Origin: Mesorhizobium terrae
GTDB taxonomy: Bacteria > Pseudomonadota > Alphaproteobacteria > Rhizobiales > Rhizobiaceae
Assembly: GCF_008727715.1 (NCBI RefSeq)
Contig: NZ_CP044218.1
Location: 3,861,501 to 3,925,500, forward strand
Length of the DNA stretch: 64,000 nucleotides
Direction of reading: 5' to 3'
Shown: one piece after another, positions 9,087 through 16,551 of the stretch
Layout of the letters: every line of letters starts with the position of its first letter
Numbering within the stretch: the first letter of the stretch is position 1
Translations under genes and position numbers: made by a program
Notes under the pieces: generated by a model
What the model saw: the letters and a program-made list of their open reading frames with translations, nothing else
The model's database searches: none
What the model was told of the DNA's origin: nothing

Positions 9087-9782
9087 TCAAACGCTCGCGT
9101 CTTGGAAAGAAGTTCGATGGGTTGCTGCAAGCGTGAGCCTGCCGGTGGTGTCCAGCAGCGGCGTCAGCGCCCCATATCCGGGGATCGTTGGGTGCGGTGT
9201 CCTGGCGACATGTGTATGCGTGGCCGTTATCACCATGACCTTGGCACCGGCCGCCTCCGCCGCCTGGATGCCGGCGGGTGCGTCCTCGAAAACAAGGCAG
9301 TCCTGCGGCTTCTGGCCAAGGCGTTCGGCGGCGAGCAGGAAGCAGTCCGGCGCCGGCTTGCCGTTGACGACATCTTCCGCGGTGATCATCAGCCGGGGCA
9401 AAGGCAGGCCGGTGGCCTCCAGCCTGCGCAGCGCCAGGCGTCGCGGCGAGGAGGTGACGATGGCCCAACGCTCAGGCGGCAATGCGCCGAGGAAGGCGGC
9501 GGCGCCCGCAATGGCCTCGACGCCGTCGACATCGTCCAGCTCGGCCTGGGTCAACGCCTCAACCTCTGCCATCACGTCGACGCCGGGCAGGTTCAGATTG
9601 CGAACCGTCTCGACCGCGCGCACGCCGTGAATGGTCGGCAGGAAGGTTTCGACATCCAGCCCATGTTTCAGCGCCCACGCCGCCCACACCCGCTCGGCGG
9701 AAGCGATCGAACTCAGGATCGTGCCGTCCATGTCGAACAGGAAAGCGCCGAAGGCGTGGTCTGGGAAGGGCAGGGTCGTCAA
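9087..9782 (-). CDS. HAD-superfamily phosphatase (beta-PGM/GPP-like)
   Basis: A 231-residue HAD-IA hydrolase. Motif I is FDMDGT with the nucleophile and acid aspartates, motif II is VTSSP, motif III lysine is in NGKPAPD, and motif IV is FEDAPAGIQAA. The cap insertion after motif I fits the sugar-phosphatase/phosphoglycolate group. The start is TTG 9782: it overlaps the upstream stop (TTGA), and the first ATG lies within motif I, which is too late. Its position in an operon with two DMGDH-like enzymes and an aminotransferase is unusual and points to a phosphorylated pathway intermediate, though which one is unknown. Confidence 0.85.
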   Translation of the reverse strand: MTTLPFPDHAFGAFLFDMDGTILSSIASAERVWAAWALKHGLDVETFLPTIHGVRAVETVRNLNLPGVDVMAEVEALTQAELDDVDGVEAIAGAAAFLGALPPERWAIVTSSPRRLALRRLEATGLPLPRLMITAEDVVNGKPAPDCFLLAAERLGQKPQDCLVFEDAPAGIQAAEAAGAKVMVITATHTHVARTPHPTIPGYGALTPLLDTTGRLTLAATHRTSFQDASV

Positions 9783-12232
9783 GCGCGTAGCCTTTCGTTT
9801 TCAGAGTCCCACAAGGGCTTGTCTTCCTGGACCGCGGCCTTGAAGCGCTCGCCGAAAATCTCGACTTCGACAACAGTGCCCGGCACGGCCAGATCGGCGC
9901 GCACCATGCCAAGCGCGATGGATTTGTCCACCCTGTAGCCCCAGCCGCCCGAGGTGGTTTCGCCGACGATGGTCCCGCCATGCCAGAGCGTCGACATATA
10001 GGGCGCGTCGCAATCGCCGGGATTCTCAACGACGAGCGTGACGAAACGTTTCTTCACGCCCTGCTGCTTTTCGTTGAGCAGGGCGGCCTTGCCGCGGAAT
10101 TCCGGCTTGTCCCATTTCACGAAGCGGTCGAGCCCGCCCTGCAGCACGGTGTAGTCGGTGGAAAGATCGCCCTTCCAGGCGCGGTAGCCCTTTTCGAGGC
10201 GCAGACTGTCGAGCGCGTACATGCCGAAGGGTTTCAGCCCGTGCTTTTGGCCTGCGACCCAGACGGCATCGAAGATGGCCGCCGTATCCTCGATCTTGGT
10301 GTGAATTTCCCATCCGAGTTCGCCAGCGAACGAGACCCGGACGAGCTGACACCAGCGGCCAGCGATCTGGCAGGACTGGTGCGACAGCCAGGGCAAGGAC
10401 AGGTCGGCGTCAGCAACCGCAGCCAGGATGGCCCGTGAATTCGGCCCGGAGAGGATTTGGCAGGAAAATGCTTCCGTCATGTCTTGCAGCGCAATTTCCG
10501 TGGCTTCGGGAAGCTGCTTCGACAGCCACTCGAAATCATGCAGTTGCGCCACGGCGGCGGTGATCAGGAAGAAGGTATCTTCCTCCAGCGCCATGATCGA
10601 CATCTCGGTGACGATACGACCATTGTCGTCGGCGAAATAGCCGAGACCGATGCGACCAGATTTGGGCACCACGCCGGTGATCAGGGTGGAAAGCCAGGCA
10701 CGAGCGCCAGCGCCCTTGAGGCGGAAGCGGCTGAAACCCGGCAGATCCAGAATGCCGGCGGCGTCGCGCACGGCCAGGCATTCCTCGCGGATGCGCGGTT
10801 CCCACGGTCCGGAACGTGCGAAGGTCTGTGTCGAGTCCTCCGACGTGTCGTCGCCCGGCCGGGCGTACCAGGTGGCACGTTCCCAGCCATTATAGGCGCT
10901 GAACTGCGCGCCCATCGCCTTCAGGCGTTCGTGCAACGGCGAAAGCTTGCGGTCGCGCACTGCCGGCCAGACATGGCGCGGGAACTGGATGGCATATTCG
11001 TGCCCATACACTTCCATGCCCTTGGCGACGGCGTAGTCTGGCGCCGATCCAAAGGCGGTGAAGCGGCGCGGGTCACAAGACCACATGTCCCACTCGGTCT
11101 GCCCTTCGGTCACCCATTCGGCCAGCACCTTGCCGGCGCCGCCGGCCTGGGCGATGCCGAAGGTGAACACGCAAGCCTCGAACGCGTTGGGCACGCCGGG
11201 CATGGGCCCGAGCAGCGGATTGCCGTCCGGCGCGTAGGGGATCGGGCCATTGATGACCTTCGAAAGGCCTGCAGTGCCCAGGATTGGTACGCGTTCGATG
11301 GCATCGTTCAGGTACCATTCCAGCCGCTCAAGATCGTCGGGGAAAAGCTGGAACGAGAAGTCGGCCGGCATCGGATCGGTGGGTGTGGCCCAATGCGCGT
11401 GGCAGTTGCGCTCATACGGGCCGAGGTTCATGCCGTTCTTTTCCTGGCGCAGATAGTAGGAAGAATCGACATCGCGCAGCAACGGCAATTTGTGTCCTGC
11501 TTCCCTCGACCAGGCGGCAAGCTCGGGAATTTCCTCGAAGAGGATGTATTGATGGCTCATCACCATCATGGGCACATCGCGGCCGAACATCTTGCCGACT
11601 TCGGCTGCGCGGTAGCCGGCGGCGTTGACGACATATTCGCAGCGGATTTCGCCTTGTTCGGTCGCCACGACCCATTCGTCGCGATCGCGGCGCACGCCCG
11701 TCACCGGGCAAAAGCGGATGATTTTGGCACCCTTGTCGCGCGCGCCCTTGGCCAGCGCCTGGGTGAGCTGGGCGGGGTCGATGTCGCCGTCATTGGGGTC
11801 GTAGAGCGCGCCTTTCAGCTCGTGCGTCTCGATGAAAGGATAGCGTGCCTTGATATCGTCGGTGCCGATGACCTCGATCGCCATGCCCTGGTAGCGGCCC
11901 ATGCCTTTGGCGCGCTGGAACTCCTGCATGCGCTCCTTGCTGTGCGCCAGCCGGATCGAGCCGGTGACGTGATAGTTCATCGGATAATCGACCTCGGACG
12001 CCAGCCCCCGGTAGAGCTCGGTCGAATAGCGCTGCATGTTCATCAGCGACCAGGAGGACGAGAAGGTCGGCACGTTGCCGGCCGCGTGCCAGGTCGAACC
12101 GGAGGTCAGCTCGTTCTTTTCGAGCAGGACGCAGTCCGTCCAGCCGGCCTTGGCCAGATGGTAGAGGGCCGACACGCCCACCGCGCCACCGCCGATGATG
12201 ACCACGCGCGCGGTCGTCGGAATTCCGGCCAT
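9779..12232 (-). CDS. Dimethylglycine/sarcosine dehydrogenase-like flavoprotein (817 aa)
   Basis: Second multidomain N-methyl oxidoreductase, first gene of the four-gene operon. DAO domain with VIIGGGAVGVSALYH (11-25), covalent-flavin-type motif TWHAAG with His49, central FAO_M region, then GCV_T domain with GELGWEIHTK and C-terminal GCV_T_C. It is clearly related to the 5463-7907 product but far from identical, so the two probably act on successive or different methyl groups. ATG 12232 is preferred over TTG 12247 because a GGGGAGGG ribosome site sits just upstream. A long perfect palindrome (12255-12306) separates it from the XRE-cupin gene. Confidence 0.9.
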   Translation of the reverse strand: MAGIPTTARVVIIGGGAVGVSALYHLAKAGWTDCVLLEKNELTSGSTWHAAGNVPTFSSSWSLMNMQRYSTELYRGLASEVDYPMNYHVTGSIRLAHSKERMQEFQRAKGMGRYQGMAIEVIGTDDIKARYPFIETHELKGALYDPNDGDIDPAQLTQALAKGARDKGAKIIRFCPVTGVRRDRDEWVVATEQGEIRCEYVVNAAGYRAAEVGKMFGRDVPMMVMSHQYILFEEIPELAAWSREAGHKLPLLRDVDSSYYLRQEKNGMNLGPYERNCHAHWATPTDPMPADFSFQLFPDDLERLEWYLNDAIERVPILGTAGLSKVINGPIPYAPDGNPLLGPMPGVPNAFEACVFTFGIAQAGGAGKVLAEWVTEGQTEWDMWSCDPRRFTAFGSAPDYAVAKGMEVYGHEYAIQFPRHVWPAVRDRKLSPLHERLKAMGAQFSAYNGWERATWYARPGDDTSEDSTQTFARSGPWEPRIREECLAVRDAAGILDLPGFSRFRLKGAGARAWLSTLITGVVPKSGRIGLGYFADDNGRIVTEMSIMALEEDTFFLITAAVAQLHDFEWLSKQLPEATEIALQDMTEAFSCQILSGPNSRAILAAVADADLSLPWLSHQSCQIAGRWCQLVRVSFAGELGWEIHTKIEDTAAIFDAVWVAGQKHGLKPFGMYALDSLRLEKGYRAWKGDLSTDYTVLQGGLDRFVKWDKPEFRGKAALLNEKQQGVKKRFVTLVVENPGDCDAPYMSTLWHGGTIVGETTSGGWGYRVDKSIALGMVRADLAVPGTVVEVEIFGERFKAAVQEDKPLWDSENERLRA

Positions 12233-12254
12233 TTTATCCCTCCCCAATTTCCTA

Positions 12255-12306
12255 GCGCATCGTGCTTACCGAAAATCGGAATCGATTTTCGGTAAGCACG
12301 ATGCGC
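12255..12306. repeat. Perfect 24-bp-arm palindrome
   Basis: Arms 12255-12278 and 12283-12306 are exact reverse complements around GAAT; the inner sequence is CCGAAAATCG-GAAT-CGATTTTCGG. Similar palindromes are frequent between Mesorhizobium genes (recalled). It lies in the leader of the oxidoreductase operon on the minus strand and could form a strong mRNA hairpin between regulator and operon. Confidence 0.8.
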
Positions 12307-12320
12307 AACTACAAAGTGCT

Positions 12321-12360
12321 AGAGCGTCCTTTGCGCGTCCGAATGGACGCGCGGCGCTCT
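12321..12360. repeat. Second palindrome overlapping the regulator stop
   Basis: AGAGCG (12321-12326) pairs with CGCTCT (12355-12360), and inside it GCGCGTCC (12333-12340) pairs with GGACGCGC (12345-12352) around the same GAAT centre as the neighbouring palindrome. The right edge reaches the TAG stop (12361-12359) of the XRE-cupin gene, so the element may end or attenuate that transcript. Confidence 0.7.
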
Positions 12361-12946
12361 AGTAGACCGGCGGCGAAACGACCCAGATCACCACGGCAGG
12401 TACCGTTCCGGGGTTCTTCCAGCGGAACGGCTTGCCGGCAAAGCGGAAACTGTCGCCTTCGCCAAGCCTGTGCCAGGTGCCGTCAATCTCGATCTCGAAT
12501 GTGCCGGCCACCACGTAGCCGGCTTCCTCGGTCGGCCTGAGCGCGGCCTTCTTCAATTCCGCGCCAGGCGCGAATTCCGAACGCAGCATCTCGAAACTGC
12601 CGCCGAGATCGGGCGACAGCAGCTCTTCCACCAATCCCGAATCGCTGGTACCGAGCGAACGGCGACGTCCGGCGCGCACGACCACGCCGCGTTCGTTCTC
12701 TTCCGGCACGTCATGGCTGAAGAACAGGCTGAGCGGCACGTCGAACAGGTCCGCCATGGCGCGCAGATCGCCGAGCGAAGGAACCGAAAGGCCGCGCTCA
12801 ACCTGGCTGACCCAACCGACCGAGCGGCCGAGTTTCAGGGCGATCTCGGTCAGGGTCAGACCTCGCGTCTTGCGCAGCGCGCGGATGTCGGCCGCGAGGA
12901 AACGCTCGCCGGTTTGCGCGTCGGATTGGGCAGCGGGTTCGGTCAC
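12359..12946 (-). CDS. XRE-family regulator with C-terminal cupin domain
   Basis: DNA-binding one-component regulator. An HTH_3 domain (IRALRKTRGLTLTEIALKLG then VGWVSQVERGLSVPSLGDLRAMA) is followed by a short linker and a cupin_2 domain (FAPGAELKKAALRPTEEAGYVVAGTFEIEIDGTWHRLGEGD) that binds a small ligand. This architecture (PuuR-like) usually controls adjacent amine or amino-acid catabolism. The start is uncertain: GTG 12946 gives 195 residues of normal family content; the reading frame stays open upstream to 13144 through a 13-residue tandem repeat that is better explained as promoter DNA. It probably regulates the downstream minus-strand operon and the divergent nitroreductase. Confidence 0.85.
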   Translation of the reverse strand: MTEPAAQSDAQTGERFLAADIRALRKTRGLTLTEIALKLGRSVGWVSQVERGLSVPSLGDLRAMADLFDVPLSLFFSHDVPEENERGVVVRAGRRRSLGTSDSGLVEELLSPDLGGSFEMLRSEFAPGAELKKAALRPTEEAGYVVAGTFEIEIDGTWHRLGEGDSFRFAGKPFRWKNPGTVPAVVIWVVSPPVY

Positions 12947-12957
12947 GTCTTGCGGGT

Positions 12958-13024
12958 CCGTGAAAAAATCAAGCAGAATTTCATGTGATGCCAAGCCCGT
13001 GAAAAGATCAAGGGTGATCTCATG
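12958..13024. promoter_or_regulatory. Tandem 28-bp direct repeats, period 39, in the divergent promoter
   Basis: CCGTGAAAAAATCAAG... at 12958-12985 and CCGTGAAAAGATCAAG... at 12997-13024 match at 22 of 28 positions, both ending in TCATG. The spacing is 39 bases, about 3.7 helical turns. TCATG occurs again 39 bases further on (13059). They lie between the XRE-cupin gene and the nitroreductase and are candidate operator copies. If the longer regulator frame were used they would encode a 13-residue tandem repeat. Confidence 0.5.
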
Positions 13025-13050
13025 GTCCAGACAAAATTGCTTGCGGTATT

Positions 13051-13078
13051 TTTGCGGTTCATGCAAAGGCACCGCAAA
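13051..13078. promoter_or_regulatory. Inverted repeat TTTGCGGT-N12-ACCGCAAA
   Basis: TTTGCGGT (13051-13058) and ACCGCAAA (13071-13078) are exact reverse complements, with a further TTGCGGT at 13041-13047. The position just before the nitroreductase and opposite the XRE-cupin regulator fits an operator. It differs at the inner base from the GTCGCAAA motif described elsewhere in the window. Confidence 0.5.
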
Positions 13079-13134
13079 CAAGCGGCGTGGAATTGGGGGA
13101 CGCGCCGCCGAAATCCTGCGTCGAAGAGATTGCC

Positions 13135-13845
13135 ATGCTGGCACCGGAAAGCAGAACCCCGAAGTTGGACGAAACCGCGCTCGTGGACGAGGCGATCGTT
13201 TCGCGCCGGTCCGTGCGCGCTTTCCTGCCCGACCCTGTCGACGATGCGGTCGTCCGCGACATCCTGTCGGTGGCCTCGCGCGCGCCCTCAGGCACCAATA
13301 TGCAGCCGTGGAAGGTCTATGTCGCCAAGGGCGACGTGAAGCAGCGGCTGAGCGACGCGATCCTCAATTCAGGCATTCGCGCCGAAAAGGCGGAATGGGA
13401 CGAATATCGCTATTATCCCGACCAGTTCTTCGAGCCTTACCTGACGCGACGCCGCGCCAACGGCTTCGGCCTCTATGGTGTGCTCGGCATCGGTCGGCGC
13501 GAGGTCGACAAGATGCGCGCCCAGCACGACCGCAACTTCGTCTTCTTCGACGCGCCGGTCGGCATGATCTTCACCATCGACCGGCGGTTGAACCAGGGTT
13601 CCTGGATCGACTACGGCATGTTCCTGGAGAACATCATGATCGCAGCGCGGGCGAGGGGATTGCACACCTGCCCGCAGGCGGCCTTCGCGCCTTACCACCG
13701 GCAGATCCGGCCGGTGCTCGACATCTCCGAGGAGGAGATCGTCGTCTGCGGCATGGCGCTTGGTCATGAGGACACGTCCAAGCCCGAAAGCACCTTCCGC
13801 ACCGACCGCGCCCCGCTCGAGGAGTGGGTGAAGTTCGTGGAGTGA
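13135..13845 (+). CDS. Nitroreductase-family FMN oxidoreductase
   Basis: A 236-residue NAD(P)H-dependent flavoprotein. The N-terminal FMN-binding signature is SRRSVRAFLPDPVDD followed by ASRAPSGTNMQPW, and the C-terminal region HTCPQAAFAPYH...ICGMALG-type motif is seen as VVCGMALGHED. These enzymes reduce nitro compounds, quinones or imines and some members process catabolic intermediates. ATG 13135 with GAAGAG upstream is preferred; GTG 13087 would add 16 residues. It is divergent from the XRE-cupin regulator, which probably controls it. Confidence 0.88.
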   Translation: MLAPESRTPKLDETALVDEAIVSRRSVRAFLPDPVDDAVVRDILSVASRAPSGTNMQPWKVYVAKGDVKQRLSDAILNSGIRAEKAEWDEYRYYPDQFFEPYLTRRRANGFGLYGVLGIGRREVDKMRAQHDRNFVFFDAPVGMIFTIDRRLNQGSWIDYGMFLENIMIAARARGLHTCPQAAFAPYHRQIRPVLDISEEEIVVCGMALGHEDTSKPESTFRTDRAPLEEWVKFVE

Positions 13846-13947
13846 GGCAGTCGGCAATAGGCAGTCGGCAGCTGTGTGTTTCGGCGACAGTTCTTGCACT
13901 GTCTAAGTTCTGAGATTTTCCGACTGCCGACTGCCGACTGCCGACTG
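13846..13947. repeat. CCGACTG heptamer repeats in inverted arrays
   Basis: Four head-to-tail CCGACTG units occupy 13920-13947; two reverse-orientation CAGTCGG units lie at 13848-13854 and 13862-13868 directly after the nitroreductase stop. The two arrays can pair across about 50 bases and lie between convergent genes, so they may function as a transcription end. Heptamer arrays of this kind can vary in copy number by slippage. Confidence 0.75.
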
Positions 13948-13948
13948 C

Positions 13949-15391
13949 CTACTCATTACTCACCGACCCATGCCCGCTGACATGGGCGCCGTCTTTCGGC
14001 GTCAGATGGCGGTAGGCGAGCAGGGCGCACAGTGTCACCAGGCCTTCGATGACGAAAAGCACGCGGAAATCATTCACCGAGGCGTGGCCTTCGCTGCCGG
14101 CCAGCAATGACAGCAAGGCGGCGGCCGCGCCGACGCTGATTGCCACGGCAAGCTGCCACAGGATGTAATAGAGCGCGCTGAAACGGGCGAGCTGTTCGGG
14201 CTCGATGTCGGCATAGGAGAGATTGCCGGTCGATGCCCATTGCGCCGAGCGGAACACGCCGAAGATGAAGATATAGGCGAGCACGATCCACACTGGCGTC
14301 GTGACCTGGATCAGCGCGAAGCCGGCGACCAGTGCCGCCACGATCGGCGTGTTGAAGACCAGCACGCGGCGGAAGCCGAAACGCTTCAACACGGCCGGCA
14401 TGACGAAGCGGGTCAGCAGCGAGCCGACGGCAGCGATGAAGGTCAGGGAACCGGCCTGCACCGCGCTCATGCCGAAGCCGAGCTGGAACATCAGCGGCAG
14501 GAGGAACACGACCGAGCTCAGGCCGATCGTGTCGAGGCCGCCACCGGTGAGGAACGAGATGCGGAAGGTGCGGATGCGCAGCAGTCTCAGGTCGAGTACC
14601 GGGTTGCGCGCCCGCAGCAGATAGAAGATGGCGAGGCCGAGCAGTGCGACGGCGAGCAGGACTTGCCCGGCGATCAGACCGGCCGCCATATCCTTGGCGG
14701 CAAGCGAATCCATGCCGAGCACCAGAAGCACCATGCCGGCTCCCACCAGCATGAAGCCGGGGAAATCGAATGGCGTTCGGATCGGTTTCCGGGATGCCGG
14801 GAACAAGGCAGCCGCCAGCACCAGCGCGGCGAGCGCCAGTGGCACGTTGATGAAGAAGATCCAGCGCCAGGAAATGTAGGTGGTGAGCGCGCCGCCGACG
14901 AGCGGTCCGACCAAGGGCCCCGACTGACCGGCCAGCGAGATATACATGTTGATCTTCAGCGTGCGGTTGCGCGGAAAGCTCTGCAGCACGACGATCTGGC
15001 CGAGCGTACCCATCAGCGCGCCGCCAAAACCCTGCAAGGCGCGCGCGCCGACCAGCGTCCACATTTCGTTGGCGATGCCGCACAGCGCGGAGGCCACGCC
15101 AAAAATGACGAGGGCGAAGCAATAGGCATTGCGCAGCCCAAAGCGGTCGGCCGCCCATGCCCCCACCGGCATCATGATGATCAGACTGGCGACATAGGCG
15201 GTGACCAGAAGGCCGAGCTGGCTTGGCGGCCGGGCCAGCGTTTCGCCAATACCGGGAAGGGCGGTGACCACGACATTCTGGTCGAGGCTGGTCATGAAGA
15301 CGCCACAGGCAACAGTGACCGGAATGAGCGACGAGACGCTGTCCGGTGGGGCGACGCGGCCGGTTGCGGTCGCGGAAGGCTGTGCATCCAT
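13949..15391 (-). CDS. MFS transporter, DHA2 (EmrB/QacA) family
   Basis: A 480-residue polytopic inner-membrane protein with the length and 14-helix pattern of proton-coupled drug/solute exporters. Motif A appears as GAWAADRFGLRNAY in the loop after helix 2, and the antiporter motif C as GQSGPLVGPLVGGAL. The N terminus (MDAQPSATATGRVAPP) is a short cytoplasmic tail. It stands alone: neighbours are a repeat array on one side and the ridA-sox operon on the other. Substrate unknown. Confidence 0.9.
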   Translation of the reverse strand: MDAQPSATATGRVAPPDSVSSLIPVTVACGVFMTSLDQNVVVTALPGIGETLARPPSQLGLLVTAYVASLIIMMPVGAWAADRFGLRNAYCFALVIFGVASALCGIANEMWTLVGARALQGFGGALMGTLGQIVVLQSFPRNRTLKINMYISLAGQSGPLVGPLVGGALTTYISWRWIFFINVPLALAALVLAAALFPASRKPIRTPFDFPGFMLVGAGMVLLVLGMDSLAAKDMAAGLIAGQVLLAVALLGLAIFYLLRARNPVLDLRLLRIRTFRISFLTGGGLDTIGLSSVVFLLPLMFQLGFGMSAVQAGSLTFIAAVGSLLTRFVMPAVLKRFGFRRVLVFNTPIVAALVAGFALIQVTTPVWIVLAYIFIFGVFRSAQWASTGNLSYADIEPEQLARFSALYYILWQLAVAISVGAAAALLSLLAGSEGHASVNDFRVLFVIEGLVTLCALLAYRHLTPKDGAHVSGHGSVSNE

Positions 15392-15550
15392 GGGTAAAAG
15401 AAGTCGACGTATCGGCCGTTTTCAGTCAATCGACGGCGGCCGAAACCATCGATTCTCTCGGGCGACTATCGAGCCAGCCCCCATTTGCCTCAAGCAGCAG
15501 GACCGGCTCTTCGTAAGGCCAGTTTAGGGTCGTCCGAGGCGGTTTTAAGG

Positions 15551-15937
15551 CTATCGCCGCGGCATATGGGCCATGCATTCAAGTTCGAGCCGAGCGCCGA
15601 GCGCGAGACCGTTGGCACCGAAGGCCGAGCGCGCCGGAAGCCTGTCCGGGTCGAAATATTCGAGATAGACCCGGTTGAAGGCAGCCCATTGCGACATGTC
15701 GGCCAGCATGACCGTGCATTTGAAGATGTCGGCGAAGGTGAGGCCGTTTTCCTTGAGCACGGTCTCGATGTTCGCCATCGTCTGGCGTGTTTCGGCCTCG
15801 ATACCGCCCGGCACCAGTTCCAGCTTGCCCGGCACATTGCCGAGCGCGCCCGACAGATAAAGCACGTCGCCGACGCGCACGGCCTGGCTGAAAGGCAGCC
15901 TGGCGGCCTTGGCGGCCGGTGAATTGATGAATTCCAT
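15551..15937 (-). CDS. RidA (YjgF/YER057c/UK114) family protein
   Basis: A 128-residue protein of the enamine/imine deaminase family, which hydrolyses reactive imines left by PLP and flavin enzymes. Family features: LYLSGALG near the N terminus, ETRQTMANIETVLKENGLTFADI in the middle and the PARSAFG segment with the catalytic-type arginine. GGGGAGG precedes ATG 15937; longer frames upstream would run into soxG. It is 26 bases behind soxG, last in the sarcosine oxidase operon, where scavenging of imines produced by sarcosine or related amine oxidation makes sense. That role is inferred. Confidence 0.88.
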   Translation of the reverse strand: MEFINSPAAKAARLPFSQAVRVGDVLYLSGALGNVPGKLELVPGGIEAETRQTMANIETVLKENGLTFADIFKCTVMLADMSQWAAFNRVYLEYFDPDRLPARSAFGANGLALGARLELECMAHMPRR

Positions 15938-15963
15938 CACGTGCCTCCCCTTCGACGGTCGGT

Positions 15964-16551
15964 TCAGGCTACCTCGTAACCGACTTCCTCGGCCGCATGG
16001 CCGAGCGCTTTCCAGAAGGAGCGCGCGAAGGAGCGGAAGACATAGAGGTCGAACCTGTCGCCGCCAGTCCGCTGGATCTGGGCGAAGATGTCGTGATGGG
16101 TGGTCGAGCGCGCCGCGCCGACCGGGAAGGCTGGCAAGGCGAAATCGAGCGCGAAGAATTTTGCCAGCACCCATTCGGCCTCGGGGCCTTCGATGCGGAT
16201 GGCGGTGCGGCCATGCGACAGATCGGTCACGGTGCCGATCGCCGGGGTCATCGCCTTGGCGAAAGCGGCGGCGAGGCCTTCTTCCTCGTCAACCACGGTA
16301 AATTTGCCCGGCGCAAAGCCGAAGACCGCCTTGGCGCCGTTGACGACACCGCCGCCGGCGCCATCCGGCAAGGCGAGGCCGGTCACCTTGCGGATGGCGG
16401 CGATGGCTTGCCGTTCCTCGCCCGGCCAGGCGGCTATCTGCACGATGGAGCCCGGCCGCGTCTCGGAAAGGATGACGCCGACGCCATCCTCGAAACGGCC
16501 GTGCGAACCCAGTCGATAGGCCGGTTCCAGCGGTGAAAGGCGCTCAACCAT
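15964..16551 (-). CDS. soxG: Sarcosine oxidase subunit gamma
   Basis: A 195-residue subunit of heterotetrameric sarcosine oxidase, related to the GCV_T/YgfZ fold. It begins MVERLSPLEPAYRLG and contains TVTDLSHGRTAIRIEGPEAEWVLAKF and a C-terminal FVFRSFARSFWKAL-like segment (YVFRSFARSFWKAL) typical of the family. Start ATG 16551 overlaps the end of soxA by eight bases, so the two are translationally coupled. In the enzyme the gamma chain packs against the folate-binding half of alpha. Confidence 0.92.
   Translation of the reverse strand: MVERLSPLEPAYRLGSHGRFEDGVGVILSETRPGSIVQIAAWPGEERQAIAAIRKVTGLALPDGAGGGVVNGAKAVFGFAPGKFTVVDEEEGLAAAFAKAMTPAIGTVTDLSHGRTAIRIEGPEAEWVLAKFFALDFALPAFPVGAARSTTHHDIFAQIQRTGGDRFDLYVFRSFARSFWKALGHAAEEVGYEVA

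Noticed and set aside
10457..12295. Long plus-strand frame of 612 codons opposite the second DMGDH-like gene
   Set aside because: Shadow of the GC-rich minus-strand gene; the content is Gly/His/Arg-rich with no recognisable domain, while the minus strand shows full DAO and GCV_T motifs.
13846..13947. CRISPR array
   Set aside because: The repeated unit is only seven bases, with no spacers and no cas genes; it is a short tandem and inverted repeat.
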